In this document: positions 16,633-25,367 of the stretch, piece after piece
How the letters are laid out: each line of letters starts with the position of its first letter
How positions within the stretch are numbered: the stretch's first letter is position 1
Assembly: GCF_022023855.1 (NCBI RefSeq)
Contig: NZ_CP059450.1
Location: 880,001 to 944,000 of the forward strand
Source: Azospirillum brasilense
GTDB lineage: Bacteria > Pseudomonadota > Alphaproteobacteria > Azospirillales > Azospirillaceae
Length of the DNA: 64,000 bases
Reading direction: 5' to 3'
Translations under genes and position numbers: made by a program
The notes under the pieces: model-generated
What the model was told of the DNA's origin: nothing
The model's database searches: none
The model's input: only the letters and a program-made list of their open reading frames with translations

Positions 16633-18653
16633 GCCCGCACCCGCAGGGCGACGCACAGCCGGTCCACCGCCATCGCGGCGGCGCCGCCATGCTCTGCCAG
16701 TCCGGCGGACACCGCCGCGGTGACGCTGGCGGCGGACAGGTCGTCGAGGTTGCCGAGGATGCCGGTCAACCGCGCCCGCCCGAAGGCGACGCCGAAGCGG
16801 TTCTCGCCGTCCAGCAGCCCGCCGTTGCACAGCACCAGCGTCGACGGCACCGGCAGGTCGAGCGCCGTCTCCACCGCCGTCATCGCCGGATCGAGGCCGA
16901 GCGGCGGGTTAGCCGCCACCGGCAGGTCCACCACGTCGCCGAAGCGCCGCAGCAGGAAGGGTTCCGGCACGCCGGCGGCGGCGAAGACCAGCCGGCGCGA
17001 GCGCGGCGACACGATGCCCATGGCGAGCCCGATCGACAGGCCCGCGGCGTTGTCCGCCGCCAGCAGCCGGTTGGCGCCGGTCAGGCAGGCTGCCGGCCCA
17101 AGCCCGGCCGCCGCCAGCGTCCGCAGCGCGGCGCGCGCCGTCACCGTCATGAAGCCCGCCGCCAGACCGCCACCCGACACCTGCCCGATCAGGACCGCCA
17201 GCGACCCGTCCGCCGTCAGGAAGAAATCGTAGAAGCTGCCGTCGAATTCCGCCGCCGGACGCATCAGGCCCGACGCTTCCAGGTCGGGCGCCGTGGTCAG
17301 GTCGCTCGGCAGGATCGCCGCCTGCATGCGCCGGGCGATCTCGAACTGCTTCTGCAGTTCCACAAGCTCGGTGCGGGTGTCCAGCGCGGACTGAAGCTGG
17401 CGGACCATGCCGTCGAGCGCCGTGTGCTGGTCGCGCACGCGCTCCGCCATCACCTCGAAGGCGACGGCGAGCGCGCCGGGATCGTCGGTGCGCGCGCAGG
17501 GTGTCCTCCCCTCCGACGCCGCCTCGATGCGGGCGAGGTCGGCGAGGAGTTCACGCCGCCCCTGCTCAGGCAGGGTTTCCGACAGGCGGAGCATCTGGCG
17601 GCGGATGAAGGACTGCTGGCGCAGCCAGTGACGGGCGCGCCGCTCCTCGGCGTCACGCAGCGCGCGGCTGCGGCTGCGGAAGACCTCGACGGTGCGGGCG
17701 AGCTGCCCGGCCTCGTCGGCGCGCTCCGCCCCCAGCACGGCAACGCCGGTGTCCCCCGCCGCCAGGGCCGACAAGGCGGACATGGAGGCGTAGACCGGCG
17801 TGAAGACGCGCCGGAAATACCAGTCCAGCCCCAGCGTCCCGGCCACCAGCACCATCAGCACCACCAGGATGGCGGAGCTGTCGAGCAGGCTGTCGGCCAT
17901 GGCGGCCAGCGTGGTCTCGCGTACGGTGACGAGGTACAGCGCGCCGTCCCCCTCCGTCCCGGCCGCCTTGGGCAGGCGCAGCTTGCGCACGCCGTAGCCG
18001 CGGGCGCCGATGGTCGCCTGCACCTCCTCGCCGCGCTCCGCGGCGGGACGCACGTCAGCCCAGGCCAGCGGCCCCGCATGGCCGTACAACGTGCCGTCGC
18101 TGCCGACCAGGAAGGCGGAGCCGCCGAGGACGCCGGCCAGTGCCTCCAGGCCGCCGGTCAGCGGACGGATGGCGATCAGAGCCCGGTCGGCCGGCCGCTG
18201 CGCGCCGAGGGGGCGGGCGAGCAGAAGCTGCGCGGCGCCGCCGGTCAGCACCAAGCCGTCCTGCGTGTCGTTGCGGGCCAGCACCTGCCCGATGCGCCTC
18301 TCGTCGAGAAGGCGGATCGGCTGGTCGGCCGGGACGGAGAGCAGGGTCTGCCCCGCGCCGTTGACCACCGTCGCCGCGGTGAAGCCCAGCGCGCCGAGCC
18401 GCTCCGCCGCCGCCGCGGCGTTGCCGCGCTCCAGAGCGTCGGTGAGGCGGGGATCGCCCACCGCCACCCGAGCGGCGGCGGCGGACTGGTCGAGCAGCCC
18501 TTCCCACAGCCGCAGGGTCATCCGCCCCTCGTCCTCAGCGTGGCGGGTGGCCCCGCTCTCGATGCGCAGCAGCGCGAAGACCGCGGCGGTGACGAGCACG
18601 GCGAGGACCACCGCGGCGGCGGCCACCGTCATGCGCTGGCGAAGACCGGTCAT
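16629..18653 (-). CDS. Membrane CACHE-like/HAMP/SpoIIE protein, probable pseudophosphatase
   Basis: The 674-residue protein has a membrane segment at about 8-28, a periplasmic sensor region to about 270, a second membrane segment, a HAMP-like linker (about 300-350), a coiled coil and a C-terminal SpoIIE/PP2C domain (about 440-674). It retains EIARRMQAAILPSD and the SpoIIE order. The metal-binding aspartates are missing: GGDxYD reads DGSFYD (471-476), GDVSG reads GQVSGGG (490-496), TDG reads CNGG (609-612) and the final DD reads DR. It is therefore probably a non-catalytic binding or scaffold version. It overlaps both neighbours by 4 nt (ATGA), coupling it to the transglycosylase and to the multi-TM sensor. 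Confidence 0.85.
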   Translation of the reverse strand: MTGLRQRMTVAAAAVVLAVLVTAAVFALLRIESGATRHAEDEGRMTLRLWEGLLDQSAAAARVAVGDPRLTDALERGNAAAAAERLGALGFTAATVVNGAGQTLLSVPADQPIRLLDERRIGQVLARNDTQDGLVLTGGAAQLLLARPLGAQRPADRALIAIRPLTGGLEALAGVLGGSAFLVGSDGTLYGHAGPLAWADVRPAAERGEEVQATIGARGYGVRKLRLPKAAGTEGDGALYLVTVRETTLAAMADSLLDSSAILVVLMVLVAGTLGLDWYFRRVFTPVYASMSALSALAAGDTGVAVLGAERADEAGQLARTVEVFRSRSRALRDAEERRARHWLRQQSFIRRQMLRLSETLPEQGRRELLADLARIEAASEGRTPCARTDDPGALAVAFEVMAERVRDQHTALDGMVRQLQSALDTRTELVELQKQFEIARRMQAAILPSDLTTAPDLEASGLMRPAAEFDGSFYDFFLTADGSLAVLIGQVSGGGLAAGFMTVTARAALRTLAAAGLGPAACLTGANRLLAADNAAGLSIGLAMGIVSPRSRRLVFAAAGVPEPFLLRRFGDVVDLPVAANPPLGLDPAMTAVETALDLPVPSTLVLCNGGLLDGENRFGVAFGRARLTGILGNLDDLSAASVTAAVSAGLAEHGGAAAMAVDRLCVALRVRA

Positions 18654-20593
18654 CGCGCGGCCTCCCCTTCGACCGGAACGCGCCGGCGCGGCGTGGCGTA
18701 GCGCCACAGGGCCAGGGCCAGCGGCGGCAGCGCGGCGATCCCGGCGAGCAGGGCGAGGGAGGGCAGCGTTCCGGCGGCCACTACCGTGTTGCTTCCGCCG
18801 GACAGCCACAGCACGCCGAGCGTTCCGGCCAGGGTCAGCGCGGCGCGGACCGCGGTCAGCCCCCCCCAATTTCCGGACGCCGCAAAGCCCGCATGGCCGG
18901 CGCCGAGCGCCGCGGCGGCGCCCAACGCGACGGCCGTTCCTGGCTCCACAGGGCCGAGCGCCAGGAGAAGCCCGACCGCCGCCGTCGCGCCCAAACTCAG
19001 CAGCGCCGCAGCCCCCCGCGGCACCAGCACCGCGACCAGTGCGGCGGCCAGCCAAGCCGGGGTGGCGTGCAGCCAGAAGAGTTCCGCGACCCGGCGGGCG
19101 TCCATCGCTCCGCCGCCGTCGGCCCGGCTCAACACCGCCAAGGCCAGCGCTGTGACCAGCCACAGCCCCCAACCCTTGGGACGCAATGCCCCGTCCACCC
19201 ACCAATGGTCCGCCGCCAGCAGAGCGCGGAGGGTTACGCGCGGCAGCGTCAGACCGCTCCGCCGCTCCAGCCGGACGGCGGCCAGCAGACCGGCCAATCC
19301 GGACAGCACCGCGCCGGCCATCAGAACATTTGGCACGCCACCGCCGATGCACAGGACCGACAGCCCCGTCCCAGCGACCAGACCGCCCGCGGCGGACACC
19401 GCCGGTCCGGCGCGCAGACTTTCCGCGGCGGGACGCGCCGCCTGGAAGGGAAGCGCCGCGGAAAGCCCGCCCAGCACCGCACCGCCCAACCACAGCGCCG
19501 CCCCGTCGCCGAGCCCGTTCAGCAGCGCCCAGCCGCCCAGCGCCAGCACCCCTGCAATAGGTGCCCGGCGGCCGATCGCGAAGGCGAGCGGCACCGCCGC
19601 GGCCATGCCCAGAACCACCCCGCCGAGCGCCACGCCCGGCGGCAGGTGCCGCGCCGCCATGGCCGCGGCCACGGCCGCCCCCACACCGGCGCAGAAGGCG
19701 GTGGCGTAGGGCAACGACCCGGCGTCCGGCGGCGCCAGCGCGGTCAGCCGGTCGGGCGAGAAGCGGCCCAGCCGCTCGATCCGCTCGATCAGCGGCGCCA
19801 CCTCCGCCGCGGCATCCTTGTTGAAGCTGAGATCGCGCACCTCGGCCAGATAGCTGCGCAGACGGGCGAAGCGGTCGTTCACTCCGGTCACCACCCGGTT
19901 CATCTCGGCCAGCAGAGTGCCGATCAGGCTCTGTTCCACCGGCGGGGCGATGCGGTCGTAGGCGGAGCGCGCGAGGCAGGATTCCAGCGACGCTGCCAGC
20001 CGGAGCGGCGTCGTCACCTGAGCGTTCAGCATGGTGCGCAGCGCCAGCCCGCCGAGCGCCAGCGCGATGCTCAGCGCCACCGCGAAGTCGATCAGGATGC
20101 GCGGCGCGTTGGCCGGCTGCGCCACGGCGCTGCGACCCAGCAGAACCTCCCCCGCTGTGGCGGCGCCCTGGCGGATGGGAAAGCGTTGCAGGACCAGACC
20201 CAGCGCGGACCAATCGGTTTCCGCTGGCACCAGCCGGACCGACAGGTCGGGGCGCGCGGCGTCGGACTTCTGGAACAGCGGGCGTCCGGCGCCGTCCACC
20301 ACCAAGATCAGCTTGATCTCCGGGAAGACCCCACCGGCCTCGCCCAGATAATCCTCCATCCCGGCCATGCGGTCGAGCGGCAGGCCGAGGGCCAGCGCCT
20401 TCTCCAGATCATGGGCGATGCCCGTCCCGACGATCTCGGCGCGGGAGGCGGTTCCCCGGTCGGCCAGCCCCGCCGCGGCGATCAGCGCCGCTGCCAGCGT
20501 GGCGAGCCAGGGCACGACGACCACCACCGCCATCAGCGAGATGAACCGCCGCAACATCCCTCGATTGAGGAACGGAGTCGCCGGGCGGGTCAT
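18650..20593 (-). CDS. Sensor-like membrane protein: periplasmic domain, HAMP-like linker and about 12 TM helices
   Basis: A 647-residue protein. A membrane segment lies at about 15-42. A periplasmic region resembling a CACHE sensor follows (GLPLDRMAGMEDYLGEAGG, then FPEIKLILVVDGAGRPLF near residues 70-108), then a second membrane segment at about 175-195. Next is a HAMP-like stretch with helices to about 270, then roughly 350 residues of hydrophobic helices spaced like a transporter (MFS-like) ending RYATPRRR. No transport motif was recognised with confidence. It shares 4-nt overlaps with the genes on either side. The design suggests that ligand binding or transport is signalled to the next protein; this is inference. 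Confidence 0.7.
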   Translation of the reverse strand: MTRPATPFLNRGMLRRFISLMAVVVVVPWLATLAAALIAAAGLADRGTASRAEIVGTGIAHDLEKALALGLPLDRMAGMEDYLGEAGGVFPEIKLILVVDGAGRPLFQKSDAARPDLSVRLVPAETDWSALGLVLQRFPIRQGAATAGEVLLGRSAVAQPANAPRILIDFAVALSIALALGGLALRTMLNAQVTTPLRLAASLESCLARSAYDRIAPPVEQSLIGTLLAEMNRVVTGVNDRFARLRSYLAEVRDLSFNKDAAAEVAPLIERIERLGRFSPDRLTALAPPDAGSLPYATAFCAGVGAAVAAAMAARHLPPGVALGGVVLGMAAAVPLAFAIGRRAPIAGVLALGGWALLNGLGDGAALWLGGAVLGGLSAALPFQAARPAAESLRAGPAVSAAGGLVAGTGLSVLCIGGGVPNVLMAGAVLSGLAGLLAAVRLERRSGLTLPRVTLRALLAADHWWVDGALRPKGWGLWLVTALALAVLSRADGGGAMDARRVAELFWLHATPAWLAAALVAVLVPRGAAALLSLGATAAVGLLLALGPVEPGTAVALGAAAALGAGHAGFAASGNWGGLTAVRAALTLAGTLGVLWLSGGSNTVVAAGTLPSLALLAGIAALPPLALALWRYATPRRRVPVEGEAAR

Positions 20594-21342
20594 CGCAGCA
20601 CCTCCCCGTCGATGCGGGCGGCCTCGGTCTCCGCCGCGCGCAGCCCGGCCAGGACGGCGGACAGCGCCGGATCGCCAACCGCCACGGCGGCAGACGCATC
20701 GGCCTGAAGCTGCCGCGCCTCGGCAGCATAAAAGGCCGTCCGCGCCAGAACGGACCGGCAGACGCCGGACAGCAGCAGCCGCGTGCCCAGAACAGCGAGA
20801 AGCCCGATGGCCGCCAGGAAGACGGCGGTGACCGTCGCCGTCTCGCGTAGCGCGGCCAGAACCTCCACCCGCGCGTCCTGCTGCGGGGCGAGGCCCAGCA
20901 CGGCGCCGGCGGGCTTGCCCAGGGCATCAGCCACCGGCACGCCGACCAGCACGCCATCGCGATCCGCGAGGTCCCACGGCTCCGCCGGCAGCCCAGCCGC
21001 GCCCCCCATCCAGGAGGCCGGCACCGGCGTCCCCGCCGCCTGGGCGGTGGCGAACAGCACGGTCCCGCGCGGGTCCACCACATAGAGCCGCAAGCCCCCG
21101 CCGCCGGTGGAGGCCACCTCGATCAGCCTTTGCAGGTCGTTCTGGTCGGCGAGCGGAAAGCCGATGGCGGCGCGCTCCGCCGCGCTGGCGGCCACGCGGC
21201 TGGCCAGCGCCGACGCGCGCGCAGCGATTTCCGCCGTGTGCGCCTCCGCCACCGCGTTGTGAAAGGCGAACAGGGTGAACGCCTGCCCGCCCACGGCGCA
21301 CAGCCACAACACAAGCGCCAGACGCCCGAAACCGTAGAGCAT
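20590..21342 (-). CDS. Two-TM periplasmic sensor-like protein, first gene of the minus T6SS block
   Basis: A 250-residue protein with membrane segments at about 8-30 and 170-192. Between them is a periplasmic domain containing FPLADQNDLQRLIEVASTGG and LRLYVVDPRGTVLF, a CACHE/PAS-like strand pattern also seen in the next protein. The cytoplasmic tail is a short helical stretch without an output domain. The start MLYGFGRLA at 21342 is chosen because the membrane anchor follows at once; the frame is open upstream but would add a charged leader. Its stop overlaps the next start (ATGA). Probably it works together with the two following sensor-like proteins. Confidence 0.7.
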   Translation of the reverse strand: MLYGFGRLALVLWLCAVGGQAFTLFAFHNAVAEAHTAEIAARASALASRVAASAAERAAIGFPLADQNDLQRLIEVASTGGGGLRLYVVDPRGTVLFATAQAAGTPVPASWMGGAAGLPAEPWDLADRDGVLVGVPVADALGKPAGAVLGLAPQQDARVEVLAALRETATVTAVFLAAIGLLAVLGTRLLLSGVCRSVLARTAFYAAEARQLQADASAAVAVGDPALSAVLAGLRAAETEAARIDGEVLR

Positions 21343-21498
21343 GGCCAGCCTCCCAAGGGTCCGGCTATAGCGGCTTTCCGCGGGGGCATCCCGTTCAGAT
21401 TGGCCCAACTTGGTCTGATCTGCTTTTGCCGCTCCCCGGCCCCTGCGATACTCCCCCGGCCAACTAGAAAGGACGCGCTCCATCATGAACCGGCCATC
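21343..21498. promoter_or_regulatory. Divergent promoter region of the two T6SS blocks
   Basis: 156 nt separate the first gene of the minus block from the first gene of the plus block, so both promoters must lie here or nearby. It contains an AT-richer patch (21395-21430) with paired TTGG/TGCTTTTGCC motifs. No sigma-54 element with correct GG-N10-GC spacing was found, and no clear -35/-10 pair can be fixed by eye. Confidence 0.5.
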
Positions 21499-21813
21499 AT
21501 GAACCGGGATGCCCGCCTGCACGCCATCCTCGCCCGGCTGCGCAGCGACTCCTCCGGCGAGCGGCTGGCCGCCCTCTCCGCGCTGGAGCGGCTGATGCCC
21601 GCTGGGACCTCCCTCTACGAGGTCATCCAGGTCGGGCTGTTCTACACCGACCGCGGCACCGTCGCCCCCTCGCTGGTCGAGGAGGTGGACCGCCTGCGCG
21701 GCGAGGCGCAGGAGGCCACGCGGCGGGAGGAGCGGCAGCGCCGCCGCGTCCGGGCGCTGGAAACCGGTATCCGCGCCGTGATGGAGGAATTCCGTGGCGG
21801 CAAGGACGCCTGA
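21499..21813 (+). CDS. Small helical protein of unknown function, first gene of the plus T6SS block
   Basis: A 104-residue soluble protein not recognised as a known family. It is helical and charged (RLHAILARLRSDSSGERLAA, ending in an Arg/Glu-rich helix REERQRRRVRALE), with no membrane segment or signal. The ATG at 21499 is the one in frame with this codon-biased stretch; a nearby ATG at 21485 is out of frame. Its place at the head of the tssBC unit suggests a T6SS accessory or regulatory role. No function should be assumed. Confidence 0.6.
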   Translation: MNRDARLHAILARLRSDSSGERLAALSALERLMPAGTSLYEVIQVGLFYTDRGTVAPSLVEEVDRLRGEAQEATRREERQRRRVRALETGIRAVMEEFRGGKDA

Positions 21814-21941
21814 CTGCCTTCGCTCCGCAACGGACGCAGTTCCGGCGGCGTGACTCCGGGAGTGGACCAACAAGGCGTTCCGCGGCGGCCCGCCATCGCA
21901 CACCTTGCGGGGCATTACCGCCGTGCGTACCCGGAGGCCCT

Positions 21942-22577
21942 TTGCCCACCATCACAGCACCCTGTCAGCATGCCCTTTACGCCGCCGTGGACTCCGCGGC
22001 GGCGGCGCGCGGCATGACGGTGCCCGCCCTGATCCGCTCCTGCCTGACGCTGGTCGGGCCGGAGGCGCTGACCCATCTGCCCGATCCCGGCAGCCCCGAG
22101 CCGGTGGACGTCTCCCACCGCACCGTGACGCTGAAGAGCGGCGGCACCCGCCGCGTGCGGGTGGTGCCGAAGCTGCGGGTGCGCCACGCCACCCCACTGG
22201 ACGCGGCGACCGTGCGCAAAGCCGCCTGGGTCGCCGCCACCATCGGCAATGACGACGGCGCGCACCTCATCACCGCGGGCGAGCTGAACGCCGTGGAAAG
22301 CGAGATGAGCCGCTGCCGCCTGCGGCTGGAGCAGTTGACCGCGGCGCTGGAGACGTTGGCCTTCCGCCCACTGCGCCAGCCGATCCGCAAGCCCTGGCAG
22401 GCCACCTACGTGCTGGGCTTCACCCACGAATGGGGGCTGGACACGCAGACGGTCAACAGCCGCTTCCGCACGCTGGCTCCGATCTTCCATCCCGACACCG
22501 GCCTGCTCTCCAGCGCCGAGCGGATGAGTCAACTATTGGAGGCCCGCAACTTCCTCTTGCAGCACCTTCGAAGCTGA
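21942..22577 (+). CDS. J-domain-like protein in the T6SS plus block
   Basis: A 211-residue soluble protein. The C-terminal 55 residues look like a DnaJ domain: HEWGLDTQTVNSRFRTLAPI, the HPD motif at 183-185 (HPDTG), then SSAERMSQLLEARNFLLQ. J domains recruit and stimulate Hsp70. The N-terminal part contains a SCLTLVGPEAL segment and a helical coiled region at about 110-130. The start is taken as TTG at 21942 because GGAGG lies 4 nt upstream; an in-frame ATG lies 24 codons later. It sits upstream of tssB, suggesting chaperone help for sheath or ClpV-related steps. Confidence 0.7.
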   Translation: MPTITAPCQHALYAAVDSAAAARGMTVPALIRSCLTLVGPEALTHLPDPGSPEPVDVSHRTVTLKSGGTRRVRVVPKLRVRHATPLDAATVRKAAWVAATIGNDDGAHLITAGELNAVESEMSRCRLRLEQLTAALETLAFRPLRQPIRKPWQATYVLGFTHEWGLDTQTVNSRFRTLAPIFHPDTGLLSSAERMSQLLEARNFLLQHLRS

Positions 22578-22606
22578 GCGGGCGATGCTTCGTACGCCGG
22601 ACATTC

Positions 22607-22621
22607 CCTCCGAAACGGAGG
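22607..22621. repeat. Short hairpin between the J-domain gene and tssB
   Basis: CCTCCG-AAA-CGGAGG, a perfect 6-bp stem in the 168-nt gap before tssB. It may attenuate or stabilise the transcript. There is no U-tract, so it is not a standard terminator. Confidence 0.4.
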
Positions 22622-22745
22622 TGTTCCGGGGCGATGTCGTCCAATTGGGGTCCATCTCGGCTGGCCTCCGCGGGGGTGCCTTTCGAATGATGGCGAAGCT
22701 CGACAGCCGGCGCGCGACGCGCACAACCCTATGAGGTCGTCAGAT

Positions 22746-23282
22746 ATGAGCGAGAGCAGTCAGAAGAAGTTGGAGCGCGTCCGCCCGCCGCGGGTGAAGC
22801 TCACCTACGAGGTCCACACCGGTGGCGCCCAGGAGATGAAGGAGCTGCCCTTCCTGGTCGGCATCCTGGCCGATCTCAGCGGCAAGCCGGAGAAGCCCCT
22901 TCCCAAGCTGAAGGAGCGCAAGTTCGTCGAGATCGACCGCGACAACTTCAACGACGTGATGGCCTCCGTCGGACCGCGCCTCGCCTTCCAAGTGGACAAC
23001 AAACTGCAGGAGGACGGCGGCAAGCTGAACATCCTGCTGAACATGCGCCACATGGACGATTTCCAGCCGGTCGAGGTGCTGAAGCAGGTGCCGACGCTGA
23101 GCCGCCTGTTCGAAGCCCGGCAGAAGCTGTCGGACCTGCTGGCCAAGCTGGACGGCAACGACGAATTGAACGGCCTGCTGAACGACGTCATCACCAGCAC
23201 CGAGCAGCAGGACGAGCTGAAGAAGCTCCTCGGCCCGGTGGCCGGTGCCCCGGCCGGCGAGCCCGCGGGCGAGCCCGCCTGA
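22746..23282 (+). CDS. tssB: TssB, T6SS contractile sheath small subunit
   Basis: TssB and TssC together polymerise into the contractile sheath. The 178-residue protein carries the TssB pattern: VKLTYEVHTGGAQEMKELPF, LVGILADLSGK near 40 and FNDVMASVGPRL near 75. The ATG at 22746 is preferred over an in-frame ATG 15 nt upstream because GAGGT lies 8 nt before it. A Pro/Ala/Gly/Glu repeat tail ends the protein. tssC follows after 49 nt. Confidence 0.97.
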   Translation: MSESSQKKLERVRPPRVKLTYEVHTGGAQEMKELPFLVGILADLSGKPEKPLPKLKERKFVEIDRDNFNDVMASVGPRLAFQVDNKLQEDGGKLNILLNMRHMDDFQPVEVLKQVPTLSRLFEARQKLSDLLAKLDGNDELNGLLNDVITSTEQQDELKKLLGPVAGAPAGEPAGEPA

Positions 23283-23331
23283 TTCCCCGTCCCGTCAAGC
23301 CCAATCAGAACCCCCTTCACGGAGCGAACAG

Positions 23332-24801
23332 GTGAGCACGGAAACGTCCGTTGAGAGCGCCGCCAATCTGTCCCTGCTCGACCGCATGATGGTCGAAGGC
23401 AAGATGGCGCGCGAGGAGGGCCAGCGGCCCTACGCCCGCGACCTTCTGACCGAATTCGTCGACCAAGTCCTCGCCGAGACCGGCGACGCCTCCGCCATCG
23501 ACGTGGTCGAGGCGATCAACCAGCGCATCGCGCAGATCGACGAGCTGATCAGCGACCAGCTGAACGAGGTCATGCACCACCCCGACTTCCAGAAGCTGGA
23601 AGGCACGTGGCGCGGCCTCAACTACCTCGTCATGAACACCGAGACCTCGACGACGCTGAAGCTGCGCGTCCTCAACGTCTCGCGCAAGGACCTCCAGAAG
23701 GACCTGGACAGCGCGGTCGAGTTCGACCAGAGCGCCATGTTCAAGATGGTCTACGAGGCCGAGTACGGCACGCTGGGCGGCACGCCCTACAGCATGCTGG
23801 TCGGTGACTACGAGTTCGGCCGCCATCCGCAGGACATCTCCCTGCTGGAGAAGATGTCGAACCTCGCCGCCGCCGCCCACGCGCCGTTCATCAGCGCCGT
23901 GTCGCCGGCGATGTTCGACATGGAGAACTTCGGCGAGCTGGGCGCCCCGCGCGACCTGTCGAAGATCTTCGAGACGGCCGAGATGGTGAAGTGGCGCTCC
24001 TTCCGCGCGTCGGAGGACTCCCGCTACGTCTCGCTGACCATGCCGCACGTCCTGATGCGCCTGCCCTACGGCCCGAACACCGTTCCGGTCGAAGGCATGA
24101 ACTTCGTCGAGGACACCGACGGCCGCGATCATTCCAAGTACCTGTGGGGCAATGCCTCCTGGGCGCTGGCCGCGCGCATCACCGACAGCTTCGCCAAGCA
24201 CGGCTGGACCGCGGCCATCCGCGGCGTGGAAGGCGGCGGCAAGGTCGAGGGTCTGCCCAGCCACACCTTCAAGACCGACGAGGGCGACGTCGCCCTGAAG
24301 TGCCCGACGGAGATCGCCATCACCGATCGCCGCGAGAAGGAGCTGAACGACCTCGGCTTCATCTCGCTGGTCCACTGCAAGAACACGGATTACGCGGCGT
24401 TCTTCAGCGGCCAGACCACCAACAAGCCGAAGGTCTACAACACTGACGAGGCCAACGCGAACGCCCGCATCTCCGCGATGCTGCCGTACATGCTGGTGTC
24501 GTCGCGCTTCGCCCATTACCTGAAGGTGATGCTGCGCGACAAGATCGGCGCCTTCCTGACGCGCAACAACATCACGGACCACCTGAACACCTGGATCGCC
24601 AACTACGTCCTGCTGGACGACGAGGCGTCGCAGGGCACGAAGGCCCGTTTCCCGCTGCGCGAGGCCCGCATCGACGTCTACGACGTGCCGGGCCGTCCGG
24701 GCGTCTACCGCGCCAACATCTTCCTGCGTCCGCATTTCCAGCTCGAAGAGCTGTCGGCCTCCATCCGCATGGTCGCCGAACTGCCGGCGCCGGAAGCCTG
24801 A
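23332..24801 (+). CDS. tssC: TssC, T6SS contractile sheath large subunit
   Basis: The 489-residue sheath protein shows classic TssC motifs: LEGTWRGLNYLVMNTETS, GDYEFGRHPQDISLLEKM, FRASEDSRYVSLTMPHVLMR and the C-terminal ISAMLPYMLVSSRFAHYLKV. The start is GTG at 23332 with GGAG 8 nt upstream; the open frame extends further upstream into tssB but has no ribosome site. Hcp follows after 38 nt. Confidence 0.97.
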   Translation: MSTETSVESAANLSLLDRMMVEGKMAREEGQRPYARDLLTEFVDQVLAETGDASAIDVVEAINQRIAQIDELISDQLNEVMHHPDFQKLEGTWRGLNYLVMNTETSTTLKLRVLNVSRKDLQKDLDSAVEFDQSAMFKMVYEAEYGTLGGTPYSMLVGDYEFGRHPQDISLLEKMSNLAAAAHAPFISAVSPAMFDMENFGELGAPRDLSKIFETAEMVKWRSFRASEDSRYVSLTMPHVLMRLPYGPNTVPVEGMNFVEDTDGRDHSKYLWGNASWALAARITDSFAKHGWTAAIRGVEGGGKVEGLPSHTFKTDEGDVALKCPTEIAITDRREKELNDLGFISLVHCKNTDYAAFFSGQTTNKPKVYNTDEANANARISAMLPYMLVSSRFAHYLKVMLRDKIGAFLTRNNITDHLNTWIANYVLLDDEASQGTKARFPLREARIDVYDVPGRPGVYRANIFLRPHFQLEELSASIRMVAELPAPEA

Positions 24802-24839
24802 TCCCCTCCCCCCGAACGCATCGTCCGGAGTAAATCCGC

Positions 24840-25355
24840 ATGTCTATGATCATTCTCGATATCCCCAACGTCCAGGGGGAGTCCGCGGTGGAGATCGCCG
24901 GGGGCGTGGTGTTCAAGGACATGATCCTGTGCGAATCCCTGTCGCAGGACATGACCGTCGAAATGGAAGTGTCGACCAACGCCCGCCGCACGGTCCACAC
25001 CCCGAAGGTCGAGAACATCACGCTTGAGCGCAAGTGGGACCGGGCCTCGCCCAAGCTGATCTCGCTGCTGCTGCGCTCGGCCAACTCCGACACGGCGAAG
25101 AAGCAGTGGACCATCCACTGCCTGAAGCCGATCGGCGACAGCCACCAGTGGGGCGAGTTCCTGACGATCGAGCTGACCAACCCGCTGATCGCCAAGCACA
25201 GCCTGAGCGTCAACGAGGGCGACACGACCGAGACCATCGAGATCAACGCCACCGAGATCTACTGGACCTACAAGCGCTACACCGAGGAGCAGAAGCACGA
25301 AGGCGGTGGCGGCGTGAAGTTCAACCTGCTGAAGGGCACCGTCTCCGACAGCTGA
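24840..25355 (+). CDS. hcp: Hcp, T6SS tube protein, copy 2
   Basis: The 171-residue protein begins MSMIILDIPNVQGESAVE, with the Hcp DRASPKLISLLL motif near 68-79 and a beta-rich C-terminus. It sits directly after tssBC, the usual place for the main tube protein, with GGAG upstream of its ATG. It is clearly distinct from the copy at 5962-6519. A 142-nt gap filled by a palindromic repeat separates it from tssE. Confidence 0.95.
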   Translation: MSMIILDIPNVQGESAVEIAGGVVFKDMILCESLSQDMTVEMEVSTNARRTVHTPKVENITLERKWDRASPKLISLLLRSANSDTAKKQWTIHCLKPIGDSHQWGEFLTIELTNPLIAKHSLSVNEGDTTETIEINATEIYWTYKRYTEEQKHEGGGGVKFNLLKGTVSDS

Positions 25356-25367
25356 GGTGGTAAATAA

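Noticed and set aside
16629-20213. 1194-codon frame suggesting a fusion of the multi-TM protein and the SpoIIE protein
   Set aside because: The upstream part is in the wrong frame for the multi-TM gene and translates to Arg/Gly-rich sequence; the real start at 18653 overlaps the previous stop (ATGA).
21343-21498. Possible sigma-54 promoter in the divergent T6SS gap
   Set aside because: GG and GC pairs are present but never at N10 spacing.
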